The notes below the pieces were generated by a model, which was given only the letters and a program-made list of their open reading frames with translations, had not been told where the DNA came from and did no database searches. Positions 33,401-45,573 of a stretch of DNA of 64,000 nucleotides are shown piece by piece. The number at the start of each line of letters is the position of its first letter. Positions within the stretch are counted from its first letter, which is position 1. Source of the stretch: Aralia elata (Eukaryota; Streptophyta; Magnoliopsida; Apiales; Araliaceae); assembly GCA_034770075.1 (NCBI GenBank), contig CM068386.1, positions 81,507,007 through 81,571,006 of the forward strand. The letters run 5' to 3'. Both the position numbers and the translations under genes were made by a program.

Positions 33401-34314
33401 TTCGCAATTTTTTGACATAAAAAGTCTTTGCAGCCGCGATTTTATAAGAAAGTATCTTAAAATCTCGTGTGGGATTTTCTTCCCCTTTCCATCATTAAGT
33501 TTCCATCTTGATTCCCCGCATACTGGGCACTCTTCTAAATCCTTACTTTCTTTCCAAAAAAGTGCACAATCATAGCTTCAACAAAAGGGAGAAAGATTTA
33601 GTAATCATATATAGAAGCATGTGCTAAGGAATTTTTGATGTGTGATGGAACTTACTTGCATGCGTGAATTTGCAGGTATCCAAGGCCAATTTCACATAGC
33701 ATTGTCTTTGCCTCGTAGTATGACTTTGGCAAATTCACAGCATCAGGAAGAACATCTTTCATCAACTCAAGCAGCATGTCTATGGACTTATTTGTCCAAT
33801 GGTTGAAAACCTTAAAATGTAGCAATTTAATAACAAATGACAAAATGGAGTACTTTTTGCATCCCAGATATAACTCCTTGTTTAACATATACACCATTTT
33901 TTCAAATCTGGTATGGTTTCGATCTTGGAAGGTATCTTCTTCATTCCCATTAACAGTATAGTTTCCTCGGTTAATATCTTCCATAAATGTTTCAAATTCA
34001 TCCTCATCACCATCTGAATCATAGTCCATAAACTCCTCATTTTGAGAGTTAATATACTCACCATGTTCATTACTTTTATGTGGAATGGGTTCGTCGTGGT
34101 AAATCCACTTATCATAAGTAGGCATTATTCCATTGATGCACAAATGTGCAGACACCTCTTCTTGGGTTATAGTGTACAAGTTCATACACTTAATACAAGG
34201 ACATCTAATGTCAACGGTTGGGCCCATTGTTGCACGTACATGATCAATGAATGTTTTGACCCCATTGCGATAAGTCGCAGATATACGCTCATGATGAGTC
34301 CAGCTCTTATCCAT
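30425..34314 (-). pseudogene. tnp2-like: CACTA TNP2-type transposase, degenerate
   Basis: Starts at ATG 34314 (MDKSWTHHERISATYRNGVK) with a transposase-associated domain carrying CPCIKCMN. Continuing down: ECPVCGESRWK near 33530; the Transposase_21 catalytic region at 33396-32821 with LVLATDGFNPFGNM, the GPKAPGNEIDVYL block and an ACPTCNVDT zinc pair; MHIEKNICDNIV near 32482; a DUF4218-like region at 32334-31831; FCSLYLPRSEGKFN near 31720; a DUF4216-like region at 31141-30854 (FSCEWFDLANRRLGIRKD); and an acidic tail ending about 30425. The order matches full-length CACTA transposases, so the whole gene is represented. Frame changes and stops between the blocks, some of them introns, make it unlikely to be active. 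AG-GT boundaries are visible between several blocks. Confidence 0.88.
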
Positions 34315-35227
34315 GAAAATGTGTTAAACCTGAAATTTATTCATAACCTCAATTACATCAGCTCGACCAAATAATCCATATTTAGTATTAAACCTTAGAA
34401 ATTTTGAAAATTAGACTCCAAATAACAAGCAAAGTAGAGGATTGAATATAGTGAGAGCAGCCACAAACTTCTTGAAAACCAAACTTGTCCGTTCTTCCAC
34501 TTATTACGAGTCATCAACAAATTTCTGTTCCTTATTCATTTAAATATTTATGTGATAGAAATTTACTTCAATGCAACTTTAGTAATTAACTTATGCCCAG
34601 CTACAGTGAACAATGAGGACGTGTAACTATGCAGTAAAATTCAGCTGCAATGCTAAGCTAGTTGTTGAATGAACATTAAAGCAGGAAACTCTTATGCACT
34701 GACATCTCCTTCTTGCAGCAATCAAGTTATCATGCCATTTCACTATCAGCAATTACTAAATCTAATGAATCAATCTTAGTACTTGAACGTTGACAGATGA
34801 TAATTTGTGGTCCATTTTTAATGTTTTCCAAACTAGAAACTGACTTCATGACTTAAACCACCGAAAGCAAAGCCTCCAACTTTCCCATGTTATCTTAGTT
34901 CTGAATAGACATAGATCTGCACAAGCACACACATGTCCAGTCATACGTATGAGGGGACCTGACCAGGAACATATACCAAGAGCATTGAGGTAAATCGCAA
35001 TTAATTTTGAGTTGCCCCCATTTCATAAGCAAATCCTAGTTCATTGTAGTACCCAAAACATTCCTCCTAGCTTTAGTCCACTAAATACAAAACAAACAAA
35101 CAAACATTTAGAAGAATGGTTTTGAAGTTCACAGATTCACACCTAATTTAGCATTTTGTTTATTTGTAGAAAAGCAAGTAACAGCTAGAGCACTTCACAT
35201 ATCTGAACAAGGATCCAGTTCCGGAGA

Positions 35228-35258
<31 letters not shown>

Positions 35259-36477
35259 GGAATTCATTTGTTTGCATTTCTTTCTTAACAACCATACACA
35301 TGAATGCATGATGATTAATGTGGATCAACAGAAGCCTATGAACTGTGTCAACCAATTACCTTAACTTAGTAGGTAACATTTCTAAATGCTTCAAAAGGAT
35401 CCTAGGTTACGAAATACTGTTAAAGTTGGCACATTTTGCATTCAGTTGATACATAATACATTGTACCCATTTACTACAGTTATATGAGAGGGACTCGTAG
35501 ATGTATCACTTTTATTTATGAAAATATTAATTTTTTAATTTTAATTGTCACATTTAATTATTTATGACCTTAAACTAAAATAATATGATTTTAAATATTT
35601 TATAAATAACAGTTTTATTATCTCACTAATGATACAAAACCACAACAACACATTTTTCTTATAAAACCTTATTGTTGTTAATTTATTTATTTATTTTTTA
35701 AAAAAAAATAACTTTAAACTTTTGAATTAGTGTTTTTGAGTACAAAAATGAACAATCAATTAGGAACTTCTGTTAACAGAAGTTCTGTTATTTAACACAA
35801 ACATTTGCCACTCCCTTAACAGATAAACCAAAACAAATGAAATGAAAGAAAGATTAAAGGGGAGATAAGAAGTGAAACAAACACTAACCTCTGGAGGAGC
35901 AAATGAGAGATAGCTGGATTGAGGCTACAAAGTTGAATTATTGAATCCAGGTATTTGAATTACAAATTTGAAACATGTAATGGTCTGACAGTTCTGGATA
36001 GCCTGCTACATGGGGAACCTCTACATAATGAGGAAGTGGTGATCTGTCATGGCATAACAGAAAGCCATTAAAAATATTAGAAAAGCTGTCATTTAAATAA
36101 GTAATGTCTTCCCGATAACAATCTGTCCATCCCTATTTCCCATCAAAACATTATTGGTAAAACAATCGGCATACAATGTTAATTTTCACCTTATTTACCA
36201 AAAAATCTCAAGTAACTTATACACCCAATAAAAAAAATCTTCTCGAATTAATCAAATGACAATGCAGTTTGGTCAACTTGGTTAATATTGTAAAATTACA
36301 CCATAACTCCATAAACAAACTGGCCTTTCACAATGGAAAAGAAACAAAAACTTCTTCTGGCATCGGATTAAAAATGCAGCTAGAGTCGAGGCTCTAATTG
36401 TTATTATCTTTAATATTCAATAAATTTTTGAACCGACAACTTTGTTCCACGTTTTATGATTAAAAATGCAGCTAGAA

Positions 36478-36480
<3 letters not shown>

Positions 36481-36572
<92 letters not shown>

Positions 36573-36575
36573 GCG
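36481..36575. repeat. (TA)n-(CA)n microsatellite
   Basis: About 70 bases of alternating TA with one phase break, followed by about 22 bases of alternating CA and a short CG run. Confidence 0.9.
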
Positions 36576-38848
36576 CGCATTATATCTAAGTTACATGAAC
36601 TCGAATGGAGTATTCGGTCAGACAAGGGTATAGTGATTTAATACAAAGTAGTGCTCTGCATAATATAGTGAGAGCAGCCAAGATAGAAAATGGCAAATGA
36701 AGCAAGGATACCCAGTACAGGGATTTCCAAGTGTGACAAAGGTTCAGTGTAAAAAATATTAAATTATTAAGTAAATCTCTTTTTTAATGTAATAAGAACC
36801 AATTTCAAGTTTATTGAACATAGTCGTATATAACATTGTATATAGTCTTACCAACCAATTAAGTCGGCTAGTATGTTAATGATGAAGATCAACATACTAC
36901 AATTTGTCAATTTCAACACAAATCAAAAAGAAGCAGACACTTTTATTACATAAAAATCAATGTTTACCAAGGAACGACCTGTGGGAATGTTTCAAAATGC
37001 CTTTAACTCGATGAATGAAGTAATAAAATAGGGCAAATCATGTAGAATTCTAGCTTCTGTCTAAATACTAACAGTTACTCTGTGACTAAGCTTCATCATA
37101 TTCATTGAAATCGAAAACAATAACTATCATACTAAAAAGTCAATATATAAACAAAGTAGAATACCGATTTTTGCTTCTGATACTTAGATATAACGATCCT
37201 TTGTTGTCTCATTGCTTCTAGGTTTCCATCGCTTTCTCAGTTTCTTCACACTGCTCGATTATTTTCTCGGTTTCCTTCGCTACTAATCCAGTTGAGGGTT
37301 TCTCAGTTAGAGATCAGATTGAATTGGGGGAGAGTTTTGGTCTCTATCGATTTTGGCAATAATATTTTCTTGTTTTTTTAAAAAAAAAATTGTAATAGAG
37401 TCCATTGATGTTTTGTTAATTTTAATATATATATATATATATATATATAAATGATAAAAATAATAACCAATAATACTAAGGACGTATATTTGCTTATTGT
37501 TTATTTTTATAAATAAAAAGTTATTAGGTTAATAGTAATAATATGATAATGAACTTATGATAATTACTTTAAGAATATTGTATCATTTTTAATTGTTATC
37601 TAACAATAACTAAATAATTATAACATAAAAATTAAAAAATTAAACTCTTGTTTGAAATAAAAAGAGCTAATTATGTAAATTTCAAAAGAAAAGTGTTACA
37701 AATCACAAATATTATACACACATCATCCGTCTCTGAAACAAAATTAAATTTAAATGAGTACTTGATTTTCTAGATATCTTAAGTTTATTTAATTTAATTA
37801 ATAATGTTGTTAATACATTTATCATGTAATTAACGCATATGTACTTTATAATTAGTTTAATATTGTTATATTTATTTATATTAAACTAATTAATTTCATA
37901 TCAATTTTAAATTTTAGAATTTTGTGAATTGACTCTAAAAGGTCAAAATGTATCCTTATAGCGAAATGAGCAATTTGTAAGCCTTAGTGAACTAATGATA
38001 GATTAAAATATTTATAATGGTACTTAATTTTGAGCTTTGAGTCAGATATTATACTTTTAGGTAACTAAAGTTGTACATGGTACATCGTAGTATCATAGTA
38101 TGTCACAATAAATTTTGTTTTGATCATAAACTAATTTAAAATAACAAACTGAATTGTAATATACAAATTACATGATAAATTCATTCATTCAATCAGAAAA
38201 TATACAAATTACATGATAAAGTTGAGGGGATACTTACTCTATCTAAAATAAAATTTGAATTACAAATTTTCATGATCTAGGCAAAAAAATTATATAACAA
38301 TAAAAAAATAACCACTGTAGATATGTTGCATCCCGCATCGTGTATTCAATTAGCATATCTGCAATCACCTATCTATCACCGCTGATGAAATTGACTCTCT
38401 ACATAGAGAGAATTCAAATTCCTATAAAAGGAGAAAAAAGATTCCCACAAGAGGTGAAAGAACAAGAGATATAACCTCAAACTAAGAGAAAATAATATCA
38501 CACAAAAAAGAAAAACAAACTCCAGAAAGGGAGAAAATACAAACCAAATTAATAATCGGCTAATGATAACCAAATGATTTACAGAAGGGTCTCTCCATAA
38601 GAGAAAACAAACCCTCCCCAATTCTATGTATGAACTTTTGAAAGCTAGTGTTTCTGTCCAGAGAGAAAAGAGAAAAGAGGAAAATACGTCACAATTAGTC
38701 TGAAAAGAGGAAAATTCGTCAAATTAATCTAGCATCGACTGTTTAAAATAAAACATTTGTCAATCAATTTCTTTGAAATAGCCCTTCAACTAATTTAGAA
38801 ACACTCATTAATAGTGCACTAAAGTTCACTATCACCGTTGCAACCTAC

Positions 38849-38903
38849 AAATTTCGTACAAGCATATCTAGTACTTACAACTAGATATGCTTGTACGAAA
38901 TTT
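38849..38903. repeat. Perfect 24-bp inverted repeat (hairpin) with third direct copy
   Basis: The arm 38849-38872 (AAATTTCGTACAAGCATATC plus TAGT) is the exact inverse of 38880-38903, with a 7-base loop. A third copy in the first orientation overlaps the second arm from 38898 onward with one mismatch (CCAGT for CTAGT). Confidence 0.9.
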
Positions 38904-38956
38904 CGTACAAGCATATCCAGTATTTTCATCTTATAACAAACAAGGCATAAACAATA

Positions 38957-39215
38957 CTCCCTCCGTCCCAAATTAATTGCTCAATTTTGACCTTGTAAAG
39001 TCAAATTGACCATTTTTAAAACTAATCTTTTTACTATTTTTGCTAAAATATAGGTGAAGAAATTATAACCAAAAGAAAGTATATACAATTTATTACTAAC
39101 TCCAATATTTATAATTTTAGAAATATAGTTATATATGCTTAATTATTAATTCTATTTCATAGTCAATTTGACTTAAAAAAGTCAAAATTGAGGAATTAAT
39201 TTGAGACAGAAGAAA
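38957..39215. mobile_element. Stowaway MITE, ~259 bp
   Basis: Starts CTCCCTCCGTCCCAAATTAA after TA and ends with a decayed inverse (TTTGAGACAGAAGAAA) before TA. The inner arms pair well: CAATTTTGAC...GTCAAATTGAC against GTCAATTTGAC...GTCAAAATTG. TA on both sides fits the Stowaway target site. No gene. Confidence 0.85.
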
Positions 39216-39439
39216 TATTATTCTTAAAATAGCAAAAAAAAATTAAATATATATAATTCATGTACCCATTAAACATTAATGAATATCATTATAATAACAT
39301 GTACATACATTACATTTTAATCCTATGAAATATTTAGGAACAAGTAACTTAATGACATTTCAAGTTAACAATAAAAATTTGAGTCAATGATGAGATAATG
39401 TAAGATATTCTAATATTCAGGATAAATGTTCACGTTATT

Positions 39440-39724
39440 CTTCTTTCTTCCCGCTATAATTTTCACTCCAGTATATTATATTTCCCTCCCAATTTTTGTC
39501 ACCCCCAATTTCTTTCTCCAGTCCATGCCCTAAACTCAAATCCCCCAATTTCAATCGAGGTCGTCCCGCTTCGAAAGTGTTCTGCCCTTGCATAATATTA
39601 TTGTGTCGGTATCTTTTCGAGTTATTCCCGATTTCTTCCCCGCTACGTAACAGAGAAATGACCTTGCTGGGTGTGTGACTTTAACGAAGATCGACAAGCA
39701 GTAACTCATAGTTCTTAGGCTCAG
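39440..39724 (+). other. Putative 5' exon of the plus-strand CACTA gene
   Basis: CT-rich leader-like sequence ending in CTCAG|GTTAGT, a good splice donor. It lies upstream of the Transposase_24 exons with no other gene between. No convincing coding frame. Assignment is by position only. Confidence 0.35.
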
Positions 39725-41568
39725 GTTAGTACTCTGAACCGTTTATGATGTTATCTAGAGCTCTCAGTTTGAGTATCATTCAATTCCATGCCATAATTTT
39801 TCTAGGGTTTATGGTTTGTAATGTTTTGAGTATACTGAGTTGACTAGTTCTTAGATCGGGGATTTTTGGTTGTTTTTGGGAATGAATGTGCTGATAAGTT
39901 TAAAGTTGAAGTAAAAATTAGGCTTTGTAGATGCTATTTCAAGGATGGTTTTTTGTAATTGATTAGAACTATTGAATGAAACAACAAACTTAAATTTGGT
40001 AAAAATGTTATTTTGTCTCTTATCTATTTGTTTGGATTTTGGGAGGATATGTTTCCAATTTGAAATGAGTTTCAGTGGTGCATTTTAGCAAACGTTTATG
40101 TGATTCTGATTTCTATTTCTTAGTTTGGGATTTTGGTTTGTTTTTGTGAATGAATTGGCTGATTAGTTGATTATTTGAAATAGAAATTAAGGCTTGTTGA
40201 TGTGATTTCAAGTAATTTTTTTATGTGATTTCAAGTAATTTTTTGAAATGAACTGTAAGCTCATTTTGCACATTTTCTTCTCGTGTTAAGCTCTCCTTAT
40301 ATATGTAAAGTACGTGATTTTTCAGCTGAGAAATGTTAAATGCATCTTATTGATGGAGGTGGCCATGATGAGTTCTGCATACTTGCTCCTTTCCTACATG
40401 TTTTTTAGAGTCCCAAGTATTAGCTTGTTAGCAGTAGGTCTGTCTTTGTGTTCCAGTCTCTTCTCTTGTTGCCTTGTATATTTGTGTTTGTTTTTAAAAC
40501 AAGTATTGTATGTCATGACATAAAAATAACATGTATTTAGAGTGGTTTTTATTTGTAATTATGTGATTCGAACTGATCCTATTTTCAAGAATTGTAAATA
40601 TTTTTTAAATATATAAAAAATGAATGTTTAAATGTCTAGCAGCTGCATTTCATGAACTTATAAACCTGATACTGAAAGACCTCACAATTGTTTTTTAGGT
40701 AGTTCTTAAAAGTCCTAACATTTCAATGTCTTGCCTAGCTCTAATTTTGTAAAATGTCTGGCTACAAAATGTGCTTGATTTAGACCTCCCAAATGCTACT
40801 GTATAATATAATGCGATATCAGCAGTAACAGAAAATTAACCTCTAATTTAGTATATACTTATCCCCTCTACCCCGCCTCTCTAAATAAAAAAGAAAGAAA
40901 GAGAATACCTAACTTTACTATAGTAGCCTCTGTCTGTTCGATTGTATTTCTTGTTTGTGTCCATAGGCTATTATGATATGACAGCACTAATTGAGATAGC
41001 TATTACCAGATTTGTGTTTTTTGGAAGGATCTGGCTTTTTAAAAATCTAATCTAAAACCCTGACAGTTACGGATGAAACTTCAGTTTGGGTGTTTCTTTC
41101 ACTCTGTCACGGTCAAACTTCTCTCTCTTAAAAGTTACAACTCTGAACTGTTATCAGCAATGGTTTACTCCCAAAAAGTCCTCTGATTTATTTGATGTTT
41201 GCAACCCATTTCCACTTTTTAAATAATTGCATTGGAGTTGTTGCCTTTGCCTCTTCATTCACTACTTTTGTGAACTGCCACCGCCACTTCTGGATAAAAT
41301 AATTAAGTACCATATCAGAGTGTAATATTAGGTTTCCTTTTGAAAAATTTAATATTCACAAGCTTCGTGCAGAATAGTTTTGCTTTGCTTAGTGTGTGAA
41401 CTTCTAAATATTGTGCGTATTGTTTGAATTTTTCAATTAAGCTGAAGCTGAAGGGGAGACGCTGATTTCACATACTTTATATGAAGCACACCTGACAAAC
41501 CACTTGGTATTTACTAATACCTAACGCACTGAACTATGGCTGACTTGATATTCTAATTTGTTTTTCAG
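39725..41568. other. Intron-like interval of the CACTA plus-strand gene
   Basis: T-rich with no recognised domain. The expected N-terminal part of a Transposase_24 protein was not found here, so it was lost or is too diverged. A 69-codon open stretch at 40314-40523 is hydrophobic and unassigned. Confidence 0.4.
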
Positions 41569-42168
41569 GGAGATTCAATTGAAGGTTACAAAAGCACACA
41601 TCAAAAGAAGAAAACAAAAGAATGGGTACAACCTGAAAATGAATCTGCATACGTAAGTTATACAAACTTTACCTTTTTTTTGATAATAGAGGTAGTCAAA
41701 CATATGATTTAGGCATTAGTCTTGATTTACATTGTAATCTTTTAACTAAAGTTATAGACTATACATTTCAATTATTTACATTTGTTGATAATTTCACAGA
41801 ATGAAATGAAATCACTTGAGACTGAATGCATCTCTGAGATGGAAGCAGAATCTGGAAATGTTGACATGAATGACAAAAGAGAGATTATGACTAAAGTCTT
41901 GGGCAAGAAGGCAGGACGATTGCTTGGTTTTGGTTTTGGACCTCGAGCAGAGAAGACTACATCAACCAACAAAGAAAAAACATTGGCAGCGGAGTTGGAA
42001 GCAACTCGCTCCAAGAATGAAGAGCTGCAATCTACCATTCGGGCCCAAGACAAACAGATTGACAATCTCGAAAATATAATGAACAAGCTGTCCGACAATC
42101 CAGAATTCTTGCGCTTGATTCAAGGCAGCACCAGCACAGGGGCAGAAAGAGCTAAAAACAACTCTTGA
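41569..42168 (+). pseudogene. Transposase_24 (Ptta/En/Spm, TNPA-like) C-terminal exons
   Basis: Exon 41569-41652, between TTTTTCAG and GTAAGT, encodes GDSIEGYKSTHQKKKTKEWV then QPENESAY. Exon 41800-42168, after TTTCACAG, continues in frame through VLGKKAGRLLGFGFGPR and a coiled coil (ELEATRSKNEELQSTI, IDNLENIMNKL), ending at TGA. This fits the C-terminal end of plant Ptta/En/Spm proteins, which bind subterminal repeats. The DNA-binding N-terminal part is missing, so function is unlikely. It is divergent from TNP2, as is common for two-gene CACTA elements. Confidence 0.72.
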
Positions 42169-42954
42169 TCATAATTTATGGACATTAAAAACTGTTGAAC
42201 TTTTGTTGTGGACAGAACTTGAAATTTGGATATTTTGTTTAACTGTTGAACTTTTATTTGGTAAAGCTGATTATGTTAAATTTGGATATTTTGTTAAAGT
42301 GTTGAACTTTTATTTGGATATTTTATTAAACTGTTGAACTATTATTTGGATTTTGATTTTCCTATTTTGGTTAAATATGAATGAAAGTTGAAATTTAGTT
42401 CGTCTATTGTTGCAGTAGGAGTTTTGCTATTGTTTTCCTATTTTATTCCATGCTCATTGTTCATGGATTAAAACTTTAGTTGACCCATGATACTTAAGGT
42501 GAGCTTACAGGTCATATGTATAAAGTATGATCATGTATATGTGCATGTTTCGTTTTTAGTAAAATAAAAAAAATTGAAATATGCATGTTTTGGAATTTAT
42601 TAAATTCTTTATTTAATATAAGTTATGTATATATATATATAAATTCTTAATTATGACATGTAAAGGTTATCTATGGTTTGTCTGTTGCTTAAAAGTGTAT
42701 ATATATATAACACGATTTTACTCATTAAATATTATGCAAGGTATTATACTTCTGAGCAAGATTTTATTGTTACAACAGTGCAAGATTATAACTCTAACAT
42801 AACATATTAAAAGTACTCTAGCTTATTTTGAGACGGATGAAGTGAAACATTTGACTGTATAAAATTACGTCCAAATAAATTAAAAAATTAAAATACAAAA
42901 ATAATGTGTTCTGGGGAAAAAATACCAAAAAAACCTTATTCGGTTTATCTTAAT
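42169..42954. other. 3' flank of the TNPA-like gene
   Basis: No gene. Three near-copies of ACTGTTGAACTTTTATTTGG occur in 42190-42350, and short (AT)n tracts lie near 42630 and 42700. Confidence 0.5.
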
Positions 42955-43557
42955 TTTGGGCAACAAATTTACTAGTCGTTGCAAAAAGTTGTATAAAATA
43001 CGTAACGCAAATACAATCGTTGCCAATGAATGTGGTCCATATTAGGCAACGAAATATAGCAACAAAACGACTTTCGTTGCCCACGATGAATAGAAAGCAA
43101 GTGGTTAGAAATTTTGCAACGCATTTCTAACGAATTTTGTTTCCAAATTTTGCAACGACTTATGAATTTCGTTGCAAACGGTGAAAGCCTGACACAAACT
43201 ACAACGAAGGACAAGTTTCGTTGCTAAACATACACTTTTAGCAACGACGTATAAAGTCGTTGCCTGAACAATCGTTGCTAAAGCCACATTTTTAGCAACA
43301 ACAAAAACTTTCGTTGCCTACGATGACGGGAAATCAAGTGGTCGAAAATTTTGCAACGAATTTCTAACGAAAGTTTTATCCGCCAATGAATTAGCAACGA
43401 AATTTTGCAACGACTTATGAATTTCATTGCAAAAAGTGAAAGCCTGACACAAACTGCAACGAAGGAAACATTTCGTTGCTAAACATATACGTTTAGCAAC
43501 GACTTATAAAGTCGTTGCCCGAAAAATCGTTGCTAAAGGCCCATTTTTTTTGTAGTG
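42955..43557. repeat. CACTA right subterminal repeats and terminal inverted repeat
   Basis: Dense GCAACGA/TCGTTGC motifs as at the left end. A ~230-bp segment is duplicated: 43070-43280 and 43310-43530 share AAATTTTGCAACG, AAAGCCTGACACAAACT and CGTTGCTAAACATA in order. It ends GGGCC-type spacer, then CCCATTTTTTTTGTAGTG. Confidence 0.88.
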
Positions 43558-43813
43558 AATGTATCTCAAATAGGTCTAACTACCATAATTACTATAATAA
43601 CCTTACTTTAGGCATGAATAATATGTTAGCACTTTTTGTCAAATTTAATTTGAAAAAAATTCAGTTTTTTATTGACAAAAGGAGTTGGAGGAACAATTTT
43701 GCACAACTAATATATCTATAAGGAAGACTTGTGCTAAGAAAAAAAAATAGGGAACACTTTTGTAAAAACATAACAAATATTAGGGTTAGATTTGCAATTT
43801 AGTCCCCATTTCT

Positions 43814-44136
43814 TGGTACAACTCTCTCTCATGGTTGACCTCCGCTTGCAAGCCTTCTCATTTTACTGTTACACATTGTTGCAAATCAATCACTATTGCA
43901 ATAACCCAAGTCATGGCCGTCCTCCGAAAGCCTCACTCATGGTCGTTCTCCGACAGCCTCACTCATGGTCGCTCTCTGTTCGAAGTCTCCTCACCCGAAA
44001 CATTCAAAACCATTTCTCTTTCTCTCTTCAACGCCCTTTCTCTCCTCTCTATCTTCCTCTTCTTTCCCCCTCTTACCCAACTCCCTATTCATGCCAACAC
44101 AACTATTCACTATCAGAACCACCGCCACCATGCTAC
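43814..44136. other. Short interval between MULE-like element and Gypsy LTR
   Basis: CT-rich with three short repeats of CTCACTCATGGTCG-type sequence near 43905-43970. Open stretches exist on both strands but have no family likeness. May be unique host sequence. Confidence 0.4.
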
Positions 44137-44507
44137 TGTAAGGAATGCAGTTCTTGATTAAGTTAGCTAAACCAGTAGTAGCAGGGTATTTCAGTCCTTT
44201 CATTTGTAATGTTTGGGTCATTATTGTCTTTCTTTTATTTTTATTGTTTTGAGCTGATGTTAATTAGGGGGCATGTGCTCAGCTCCTTTCGTTTGCTGAG
44301 GTGTGAGAGGTGTGAGTGAAATGAGAGTATATGTATAGAAATCAATCCAGATTGTAAGCATGAAGTAAATGAAATCCATCTGATTTTCTCTCTCAATTAT
44401 CTGTTCTCTCTATCCCTCTCTCTAGCTCTCCTTTCTCAACTCCAATTTTTACTTCTTTCTTTTGAATTTCTCTGAATAATCACTCTCTGCTCATCCAATT
44501 CATTACA
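44137..44507 (+). repeat. 5' LTR of the chromovirus-like element
   Basis: TG...CA ends, 371 bp, followed one base later by the primer site TAGTATCAGAGCC (44510-44522), one change from the standard TGGTATCAGAGCC. The flank to the left ends GCTAC. The partner LTR is absent. Confidence 0.72.
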
Positions 44508-44537
44508 ATTAGTATCAGAGCCCTCGACCCTGTACCT

Positions 44538-45573
44538 ATGGCTACCAACAATCAACGATTGAGCAATCTGGAACCCCATGTTCACGAGCAAAACACATCC
44601 ATATAACAGCTGCAGACACAGTTGCTGGAGTCAGTATCAACTCTACAATAGGGATTTGATGCTAAATTGGATCAGATGATGAAGAATTTTGAGGCTATCC
44701 TCGCTCAACGAGTGCAACAGAAGGAGCCTAATCAAGCAGGTCCCTCAGTTTCTCCCTCCTTATGAGTCCCCTCTTAAACCAGAAAGGTTTGATGATATTT
44801 TCAGAACTGTTAAGTTTGAATTTCCAAAGTTTAATGGGGAAAACCCTAGGTTATGGATCATAAAATATAATAAACTCTTTTCTTACCATAAGGTGCCTGA
44901 CTCTCAGAAGGTTTACTTGACCACCTTGAGTCTGGAAGGAGAGGTTGAGTTATGGTACTCAGGATTTGTGCAGGAAGGACAAGAGCTGTTAATAGAGGAA
45001 ATTGTTGCCAGATTTAGCCCAGAGGCTAGTGATAACCCAATAGGAGAACTGAAGAAATTACAACAAATTGGATCAGTAGATGATTATCGAAAAAAGTTTG
45101 AGGAATTGAGAAGTTGGGCTTTGGTAAGGAAATCTAACCTTAATGAGGAGTTTTTTATGGACTGTTTCATGGGGGGGATTAAAACTGGAAATACAGTTGG
45201 GAGTCCAGGAACTCAAGCCAAAAACTCTCAAGGACATGATTAGGTTATCAAGGGTGGAGGAAGCCAAACTGGAGGCTTGCATGGGTCAAAAGGAGTAAGG
45301 TAATGAATAAGCCTATTGGGGGTTCCACTTTCCCTAAACCTGTACTGAAACACACAAGTCTGCTACCATGGTGGATGGGGATACTGTGAGGGCATTACCA
45401 ATAAGGGGTTTTACTAGGGAACAAATCAGTGAGAAAAGAAGGAAGGGACTATGTTTCTCCTGTGATGAGCCTTTTGTGCCAGGACACATATGTAAGAAAC
45501 CACAGTTATTTATGATGTTACCCTCATATTTAGATGGCCTAGAACCCGAGGACACTGATTTCTATGAGGAGGC
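44538..45573 (+). pseudogene. gag: gag of the chromovirus-like element
   Basis: ATG 44538 is followed by TAA at 44604 and further stops and a frame change before the conserved part. The core at 44780-45130 has FPKFNGENPRLWI, LEGEVELWYSG and GELKKLQQIGSVDDYRKKFE, a typical Ty3 capsid. A zinc knuckle follows near 45440-45500 (CFSCDEPFVPGHIC). The frame is then cut at 45573 by the solo LTR and resumes at 49000 after the target duplication. Confidence 0.8.

Larger units (their letters stand above)
34315..39439. other. CACTA central spacer between divergent genes
   Basis: AT-rich with no coding gene found. It includes a (GT)n(TA)n tract at 35229-35258, a long (TA)n then (CA)n tract at 36481-36575, and an (AT)n tract at 37427-37449. 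A CT-rich stretch at 37200-37370 resembles a minus-strand 5' leader of TNP2. A hairpin and a Stowaway MITE lie at its right end. Confidence 0.5.
27452..43557. mobile_element. CACTA (En/Spm) transposon, 16.1 kb
   Basis: The left end reads CACTACAAAAAAAATGGG and the right end is its inverse at 43540-43557. Direct AAT on both sides (27449-27451, 43558-43560) gives the expected 3-bp target duplication. Both subterminal regions are packed with GCAACGAAA-type repeats. Inside are a TNP2-type transposase gene (minus strand), a Transposase_24-type gene end (plus strand), three captured host-gene fragments, a Stowaway MITE and long AT-rich spacers. Both transposase genes are damaged, so this copy would need help in trans. 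Confidence 0.95.
26991..43804. mobile_element. MULE-like long-TIR element (~700 bp), split by the CACTA insertion
   Basis: The left arm 26991-27215 and right arm 43575-43804 are inverted copies of each other. Both start GG(A)CTAAATTGCAAATCTAACCC from the outside and share GTGTTCCCTA, TGTTCCTCCA and AAGGTTATTATAGT in order. The outer flanks are CAATTTCTT (26982-26990) and CCATTTCTT (43805-43813), 8 of 9 identical, fitting a MULE-type 9-bp target duplication. Without the CACTA the element is about 700 bp and has no gene, so it is non-autonomous. Confidence 0.78.

Noticed and set aside
40314..40523. A 69-codon hydrophobic open stretch in the CACTA as a fourth captured gene
   Set aside because: No family likeness was recognised, and the frame begins inside a T-rich intron-like region.
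43792..44161. Overlapping 108-121-codon open stretches as a host gene
   Set aside because: CT-rich simple repeats give long frames on several strands at once, and no motif supports coding.
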